Origin: an uncultured Flavobacterium sp.
GTDB taxonomy: Bacteria; Bacteroidota; Bacteroidia; Flavobacteriales; Flavobacteriaceae
Length of the DNA stretch: 39,003 nt
NCBI RefSeq assembly: GCF_946479975.1
Contig: NZ_CAMLIX010000018.1
Location: forward strand, 1 to 39,003
Reading direction: 5' to 3'
Under the pieces are notes generated by a model. That model did no database searches, had not been told where the DNA came from, and worked only from the letters and a program-made list of their open reading frames with translations. This document shows positions 35,049 to 39,003 of this stretch, piece by piece; positions within the stretch are counted from its first letter, which is position 1; each line of letters begins with the position of its first letter. The position numbers were made by a program, and so were the translations under genes.

Positions 35049-35687
35049 ATGTCTTTAGTAGGAAAAAAATTCCCAAGTATTGCAGTAGATGCTATCTCAG
35101 AAATGGGTGATAATTTAAAAATCAACATTTTTGAAGAAGCAGTAAACAACAACAAAAAAGTACTATTGTTCTGGTATCCAAAAGATTTTACTTTTGTATG
35201 TCCAACTGAATTACACGCCTTTCAAGCTGCATTACCAGAATTCGAAAAAAGAAATACTATCGTAATTGGTGCTTCTTGCGACACAAACGAAGTTCACTTT
35301 GCTTGGTTAAATACACCAAAAAACAACGGTGGAATCGAAGGTGTTTCTTACCCAATCTTAGCAGATACTAACCGTAACTTAGCTAACATTTTAGGTATTC
35401 TTGATATCGAATCTACAAGCTACAGCGAAGAAACTGATTCAGTGATCATCGAAGGTTCAAACGTAACTTACAGAGCTACTTACCTAATCGACGAGACTGG
35501 AAAAATCTTCCACGAAAGTGTAAACGATATGCCATTAGGACGTAACGTAAACGAATATTTAAGAATGGTTGACGCTTACACGCACATCCAAACTAAAGGT
35601 GAAGTTTGTCCAGCAAACTGGGAAGCTGGTAAAGAAGCAATGTCTGCTGACAGAAACAGTACTGCTGAATACTTAAGCGCTAACTAA
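35049..35687 (+). CDS. AhpC/Prx-type 2-Cys peroxiredoxin
   Basis: This cytoplasmic thiol peroxidase reduces hydrogen peroxide and organic peroxides. The peroxidatic cysteine is in FTFVCPTELHAF at about residue 51, with the Pro-Thr expected around it, and the resolving cysteine is in GEVCPANW at about residue 189, as in typical 2-Cys enzymes. FYWPKDFTF-like strand wording (LLFWYPKDFTF) is family standard. Length is 212 residues. The thioredoxin encoded next is a natural electron donor, so the two genes together with the small protein after them form a compact redox group. It has its own promoter. No peroxide-regulator site was recognised. Confidence 0.92.
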   Translation: MSLVGKKFPSIAVDAISEMGDNLKINIFEEAVNNNKKVLLFWYPKDFTFVCPTELHAFQAALPEFEKRNTIVIGASCDTNEVHFAWLNTPKNNGGIEGVSYPILADTNRNLANILGILDIESTSYSEETDSVIIEGSNVTYRATYLIDETGKIFHESVNDMPLGRNVNEYLRMVDAYTHIQTKGEVCPANWEAGKEAMSADRNSTAEYLSAN

Positions 35688-35710
35688 GAAAAATAAACTC
35701 CAAAATTTTT

Positions 35711-35762
35711 AAATTCCAAATTCCAAGGAATACTGAATTTTCGTAAATGGAATTTGGGATTT
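35711..35762. repeat. Imperfect inverted repeat between prx and trx genes
   Basis: AAATTCCAAATTCCA (35711-35725) pairs at 14 of 15 positions with 35748-35762. A related TTGGAATTTGGAATTT stretch lies at 35847-35862. No T-run follows, so it is more likely a dispersed repeat than a terminator. Confidence 0.6.
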
Positions 35763-35889
35763 AAAATATTGGATTTTCCAATCCAATTTACTCTCAAAAA
35801 ATCAATAATCATTTCAATTAATTTTTTCTAAGTTCAATCATAAGATTTGGAATTTGGAATTTAAAATATTGGAATTTAAAACGAAAGAT

Positions 35890-36198
35890 ATGTTAATCGA
35901 CTTAAACGAAGACACGTTAGCAGATTTAGTTGCTAAAAACGAAAAAGTAGTAGTACAATATTCAGCTTCATGGTGTGGAAACTGCCGTATTATGAAACCA
36001 AAATTCAAAAAACTAGCAACAGAAAATGAAGCTATCACTTTTGTTTTGGTTGATGCAGAAAATTCTCCAGAATCAAGAAAATTAGCAAACGTAAGCAACC
36101 TGCCTACATTCGCAACTTTCGTAAACGGACAATTAGTTGGCGAAACGCAGACTAACAAACAAGAAGTTTTAATCGACTTAGTAAACACTATTGTTTAA
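35890..36198 (+). CDS. Thioredoxin-family protein with CGNC active site
   Basis: This is a 102-residue single-domain thioredoxin fold. The first ATG in a natural position is 35890; the frame is open upstream to a TTG at 35854, but that part lies in repeat DNA. The redox centre is WCGNC at about residues 30-34, where Asn takes the place of the usual Pro of WCGPC. The conserved cis-proline segment is NLPTFATF, and FVLVDAENSPESRKL follows the standard strand 3. It is cytoplasmic, and likely the reductant for the peroxiredoxin upstream. The Asn substitution is expected to shift the redox potential, but by how much cannot be read from sequence. Confidence 0.88.
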   Translation: MLIDLNEDTLADLVAKNEKVVVQYSASWCGNCRIMKPKFKKLATENEAITFVLVDAENSPESRKLANVSNLPTFATFVNGQLVGETQTNKQEVLIDLVNTIV

Positions 36199-36208
36199 TT
36201 GGTTATTT

Positions 36209-36240
36209 GTTTATTCGTTTAATCGATTAAACAAATAAAC
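36209..36240. repeat. 32-bp near-perfect palindrome between trx and the small gene
   Basis: GTTTATTCGTTTAATC and its reverse complement meet at ATCGAT with one mismatched pair. It occupies half of the 66-bp gap and may modulate expression of the downstream gene or be a dispersed repeat. Confidence 0.65.
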
Positions 36241-36264
36241 GATTTAACGCTTAAACAAAAAATT

Positions 36265-36522
36265 ATGAAATTACCAGTAATAAAACACCTAACACAGTTC
36301 ATCGAAGAAAACGATCAAGATTACATCATTGAAACGATCGAAGTTCTAGAAGCCATGACCGAAATTCCTTCTCTAAAAGACGAAGAATTAGACGTAATTG
36401 GCGAACTGATCTCAAATATGTACGGCGCACTAGAGGTTCAAAAACTTGTCGCTCAAGGCACAGACAAAAAAGAAGCTTTAAATACGTTCATGAAACGTGT
36501 TTTAGGCTCTATCGATAAATAA
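36265..36522 (+). CDS. Small conserved protein, DUF6952-like
   Basis: An 85-residue soluble acidic protein, predicted all-helical, with blocks VIKHLTQFIEENDQDYI, ETIEVLEAMTEI and IGELISNMYGALEVQKLV. There is no cysteine, signal peptide or membrane segment. I recall similar small proteins encoded directly after thioredoxin and peroxiredoxin genes in Bacteroidota, grouped as DUF6952; that family name is from memory. The arrangement peroxiredoxin, thioredoxin, small protein suggests a part in thiol redox control. Function unknown. A terminator follows after 30 bp. Confidence 0.8.
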   Translation: MKLPVIKHLTQFIEENDQDYIIETIEVLEAMTEIPSLKDEELDVIGELISNMYGALEVQKLVAQGTDKKEALNTFMKRVLGSIDK

Positions 36523-36552
36523 ACCCGTTTTTCCAAAAACAACATTTCAACT

Positions 36553-36580
36553 GCGTCTCCCCCAAGAGGCGCTTTTTTTT
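36553..36580 (+). terminator. Rho-independent terminator ending the redox group
   Basis: GCGTCT pairs with AGGCGC (two G-T type pairs) around a C-rich loop and is followed by eight T at 36573-36580. Confidence 0.82.
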
Positions 36581-36893
36581 TAGTATTCAGTTTTTAGTCT
36601 CAGTATTCAGGTCTCAGCATTTAAGCCTTAGTTTTCCACACAATCTTGTCATCCTGACGAAGGAAGGATCACACTAGAAATTCCGCAATCATAATAATTT
36701 GCAGTTGCAACTGCTGCATAATCTTGTCATCCCGAGGAACGAGGGATCTTCACAAGAAACTCCACAATCTAAGTCTTTGTCAATATTCTTACAGGCTTCG
36801 ATTTCACTCACTCTGCCAAAAAACAAGAATTTACTTTGTCCAAACAACTCTAAAATCTTACATCAAAAATCTAAAATAATCTGGGCGAGCCAC

Positions 36894-37002
36894 CATCCCG
36901 ATAAAAGGGCCAACTCACTTTGCGCTTATTCGCCCTTTTATCGGGATGCTGTCGGGCTATCCGCGCTACTTCGGTAGCTTGCTCCTATCCCTCTCGCGGG
37001 CA
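36894..37002. repeat. Structured repeat element with UUCG tetraloop hairpin
   Basis: CATCCCGATAAAAGGGC (36894-36910) is the exact reverse complement of 36932-36948. Directly after comes CTGTCGGGCTATCCGCG, then GCTAC-TTCG-GTAGC (36965-36978), a cUUCGg hairpin, and a closing CTCGCGGGC (36994-37002) that can pair with CCGCG before the hairpin. It is GC-rich compared with its surroundings. I recall very similar elements in many Flavobacterium-type genomes, but their function is not known to me. Confidence 0.7.
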
Positions 37003-37164
37003 AACGGTTTCAATTGACGTTTTTGGTTTTTAATCATTTTTTTCAGTTTTCAGTCGCGGTTTTCAGTCTCAGATTTCACTCTGAGTTTCTGCGCAATCTT
37101 ATCATCCTGACGAAGGAAGGATCAACTAGAAACTCCACAAAAATTTAAAGTCTCAATCTTTACG

Positions 37165-37264
37165 CAATCTTTGTCAGGCTGAGCGAAGTCGAAGCCCGCA
37201 AAGAAAGTCGACAAAGATTGTGGAGCTACTTGCGGGGGCTTGGACTTCGCTCAGCCTGACAAAA
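37165..37264. repeat. Long imperfect inverted repeat
   Basis: The left arm (37170-37200) contains TTGTCAGGCTGAGCGAAGTC and the right arm (37230-37263) is its reverse complement with one substitution and a one-base indel at the AAGCCC end. A nested pair, CAATCTTTGTC and GACAAAGATTG, lies at 37166-37176 and 37210-37220, so alternative foldings are possible. Confidence 0.8.
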
Positions 37265-37454
37265 AAGTAAATCAGCAAAAATCATAAAATCTTCGTGAAA
37301 TAAATAGCTCGCAATATTCTCACAAAATTTAAGTTATCAATATAAATAATTCACCAATTAAACCACAAATTCGTGAATTTCAGGTCATCCAAAAACCATC
37401 CTTAATCTCTCCTTAAACCCATAATAAATACTTTTAGATTCAAATATTAATCCT

Positions 37455-37462
37455 TACTTTTG
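37455..37462 (+). promoter_or_regulatory. -7 element of the tpx promoter
   Basis: TACTTTTG is a perfect TAnnTTTG match 26 bases before the tpx start and is identical to the -7 element of the peroxiredoxin gene. There is no exact TTG at the -33 distance; TTTAG about 18 bp upstream is the closest. Confidence 0.6.
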
Positions 37463-37488
37463 AACCTCATTAATTATAAACAAAAAAC

Positions 37489-37986
37489 ATGGCATCTATC
37501 ACATTAGGAGGAAATCCAGTTCATACATCAGGCGAATTACCAGCAGTTGGATCACAATTAGCTGACTTCAAATTAGTGCAAAACGATTTATCAGTTGCTT
37601 CATTAAGTAATTTCGCTGGTAAAAAATTAGTTTTAAACATCTTTCCAAGTGTTGATACAGGAACTTGTGCAACATCTGTTAGAACTTTCAATGCAAGCGC
37701 AAGCAATTTAGAAAACACGACTGTTTTATGTATTTCTAGAGATTTACCTTTCGCTCAAAAACGTTTTTGTGGTGCTGAAGGTTTAGAAAATGTTGTAAAC
37801 TTATCAGATTTTCAAACTGGAGCTTTTGGTAAAGCAAACGGATTAGAAATTGTTGACGGGCCATTAGCAGGTTTACACTCAAGAGCAATCATTGTTGTAG
37901 ATGCTGACGGAAAAGTTGTTCATACAGAACAAGTAGCAGAAATTGCAAACGAACCAAATTACGAAGCGGCTTTAGCTGCGCTATAA
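37489..37986 (+). CDS. tpx: Thiol peroxidase Tpx
   Basis: This is an atypical 2-Cys peroxiredoxin that reduces lipid and alkyl hydroperoxides using thioredoxin. The N-terminal [15 protein letters not shown] is the Tpx signature. The peroxidatic cysteine is in [13 protein letters not shown] at about residue 60, and the resolving cysteine in [14 protein letters not shown] at about residue 94, forming the intramolecular pair of the family. [12 protein letters not shown] is also characteristic. Length is 165 residues, normal. It is soluble and cytoplasmic. The diacylglycerol kinase gene begins 13 bp after its stop, so the two, and probably ftsK, are co-transcribed. Confidence 0.95.
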   Translation: MASITLGGNPVHTSGELPAVGSQLADFKLVQNDLSVASLSNFAGKKLVLNIFPSVDTGTCATSVRTFNASASNLENTTVLCISRDLPFAQKRFCGAEGLENVVNLSDFQTGAFGKANGLEIVDGPLAGLHSRAIIVVDADGKVVHTEQVAEIANEPNYEAALAAL

Positions 37987-37999
37987 TACACTTACTCTC

Positions 38000-38374
38000 A
38001 TGGAGTTTCAAAAAGACAATACTTTTATTACAGGCCGTTTAAAAAGCATGACTTATGCTTTTAACGGCGCTGTAAAATTAATTAAGACTGAACATAGCAT
38101 TATGGTCCAATTTTCATTGGGAATCATAATGACTATTTTAGGTTTTTATTTTCATATTTCACAAACCGAATGGCTTTGCCAAACTCTGGCAATCGGTTTA
38201 GTGTTAGCAGTTGAAGGATTAAATACAGCAGTTGAAAAAATTGCAGATTTTATTCATCCTGATTACAGCAAACGAATCGGTTTTATTAAAGATATTGCAG
38301 CAGGTGCAGTATTTTTTGCTGCAATGACTGCAATAGCAATAGGCTTGATTATTTATATTCCAAAATTTATTTAG
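38000..38374 (+). CDS. Diacylglycerol kinase DagK family (possibly undecaprenol kinase)
   Basis: This is a small integral-membrane kinase of 124 residues with three transmembrane helices. The family catalytic motif ExxNTAxExxxD is intact as EGLNTAVEKIAD at about residues 74-85, and KDIAAGAVF in the last helix is the second conserved block. An amphipathic N-terminal region (RLKSMTYAFNGAVKLIKTEHS) matches the standard surface helix. E. coli DgkA recycles diacylglycerol; Gram-positive members phosphorylate undecaprenol. The sequence does not separate these, and either lipid would affect envelope synthesis. It lies between tpx and ftsK with gaps of 13 and 18 bp. Confidence 0.92.
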   Translation: MEFQKDNTFITGRLKSMTYAFNGAVKLIKTEHSIMVQFSLGIIMTILGFYFHISQTEWLCQTLAIGLVLAVEGLNTAVEKIADFIHPDYSKRIGFIKDIAAGAVFFAAMTAIAIGLIIYIPKFI

Positions 38375-38392
38375 GCAAAGGAAAACGCAAGA

Positions 38393-39003
38393 ATGGCAAA
38401 AAACAAAAAAGAAACTGTAGATAAAAAAAACGAAAAACAAGAAGGAAATAAAAGATCTTTTAAGATGTCTAAACAACAAAAGTTTGTTTTAGGATGTCTT
38501 TTGGTTCTTTTTTCTATTGCATTATTAGTTGCCTTTATTTCTTTCTACGTTAACGGACAATGGCAGAATGATCAAAGCGTTGTAAACCAGCTTGGAGATC
38601 GCACCGAAGTGGTAGAAAACTGGCTTGGTAAATTCGGAGCTTATTTGGCAGATTTAATTATCTATAGAGGCTTCGGAATTGCGTCGTTCATTTTTGTACG
38701 TCTATTTTTCCTTACCGGAATGTTTTTAGCGCTCGAACTTTCGACTGTAAAACTAAAAAACACTTGGTTTTGGGATATTTTTGCTATTATTATTATTTCG
38801 GTTTTATTTGGTTTTTTCGCTACTTCAGCGCCAGAACTTGGAGGAACAATTGGTTACGAGCTTAATTTATTTCTACAAGATTACATCGGAAAAACAGGGA
38901 CTTTATTGACACTGCTTTTTGGTTTAATTGTATACTTGATTTTCAAAATCAAATTATCTCCAGAGAAAATCCAATCGTATTTTGATTCTACTAAAAAAGA
39001 ATT
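38393..39003 (+). CDS. ftsK: FtsK/SpoIIIE-type DNA translocase, N-terminal part (cut by window edge)
   Basis: An open frame starting at ATG 38393 runs past the right edge, giving 203 codons without a stop. A Lys-rich start of about 28 residues is followed by a hydrophobic helix (FVLGCLLVLFSIALLVAFI). A periplasmic loop with WQNDQSVVNQLGDRTEVVENW leads to three more helices, including GLIVYLIFKIKLSP, matching the four-helix membrane anchor of FtsK. FtsK coordinates chromosome segregation with division at the septum. The motor and gamma domains lie outside the window, so the call rests on the N-terminal domain only. Confidence 0.8.
   Translation, partial: MAKNKKETVDKKNEKQEGNKRSFKMSKQQKFVLGCLLVLFSIALLVAFISFYVNGQWQNDQSVVNQLGDRTEVVENWLGKFGAYLADLIIYRGFGIASFIFVRLFFLTGMFLALELSTVKLKNTWFWDIFAIIIISVLFGFFATSAPELGGTIGYELNLFLQDYIGKTGTLLTLLFGLIVYLIFKIKLSPEKIQSYFDSTKKE

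Larger units (their letters stand above)
36581..37488. repeat. Dense cluster of dispersed intergenic repeats, no gene
   Basis: Three related units start CAATCTTGTCATCCTGACGA or close variants, at 36641-36689, 36718-36769 and 37094-37140. Each is followed by GGATC and then (G)AAA(T/C)TCC(G/A)CAA. Between them is the structured element at 36894-37002, and after them the long inverted repeat at 37165-37264, both listed separately. CAGTATTCAG and TCAGTTTTCAGTC-type short repeats fill the edges. A 92-residue open frame at 36699-36977 consists of repeat DNA and is not counted as a gene. The tpx promoter is at the right end. Confidence 0.85.

Noticed and set aside
36699..36977. 92-residue open frame in the repeat cluster
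   Set aside because: Nearly all of it is dispersed repeat DNA, including the UUCG element; no start context or domain supports a gene.
38219..38479. 86-residue minus-strand frame across the dagK end and ftsK start
   Set aside because: It is a Phe/Cys-rich shadow of two well-supported plus-strand genes.

Overview
The window looks like the chromosome of a Flavobacterium-type member of the Bacteroidota. It is AT-rich, has Bacteroidota promoter elements (TAnnTTTG, with TTG upstream in the clearer cases), little visible Shine-Dalgarno signal and a SusC/SusD pair. Its intergenic DNA is full of the short inverted repeats I associate with this group. I saw no tRNA, rRNA, CRISPR array, prophage or transposase gene. 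Both ends cut through genes: a hypothetical protein on the left and an FtsK-type translocase on the right.

Region 1 (1-13.4 kb) is mostly minus strand. It holds an APC amino-acid permease, a plus-strand secreted DPP-IV-like peptidase, a large FAD/Fe-S D-2-hydroxyacid dehydrogenase (YdiJ type), a secreted beta-lactamase-fold serine hydrolase, a metallophosphoesterase joined to a PQQ-type propeller, and a CE1-like esterase. The gaps hold many hairpins. One gap also holds a duplicated, mostly synonymously diverged fragment of the 3' end of the dehydrogenase gene.

Region 2 (13.5-34.9 kb) is the main interest: what appears to be a complete peptidoglycan (muropeptide/MurNAc) salvage locus organised like a polysaccharide utilization locus. 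A divergent DeoR-type regulator precedes susC-susD. These are followed by a secreted NamZ (DUF1343), MurQ, an SSS symporter, a lipoprotein that fuses a NagZ-type GH3 with an AmiE-like beta-lactamase-fold domain, AnmK, a NagX/HGSNAT-like membrane acetyltransferase, a secreted GHL10/DigH-like glycosidase, an AmpG-like MFS permease, a small TPR protein, a GNAT and a cytoplasmic-type NagZ. My model is as follows. SusCD imports glycan fragments; the DigH-like enzyme, NamZ and the NagZ-AmiE fusion dismantle them in the periplasm; the SSS and AmpG-like permeases take up sugars and anhydro-muropeptides; and cytoplasmic NagZ, AnmK and MurQ funnel MurNAc into GlcNAc-6-P. A GCRTTATT-like motif recurs in front of susC, namZ and the esterase and is a candidate operator. 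Three copies of a roughly 132-bp inverted-repeat element divide the operon.

Region 3 (35-39 kb) is housekeeping: an AhpC/Prx-type peroxiredoxin, a thioredoxin with a CGNC centre, a small conserved protein, a 1-kb block of dispersed repeats, thiol peroxidase Tpx, diacylglycerol kinase and the start of ftsK.

All functional calls come from reading motifs and domain order. No database search was run.
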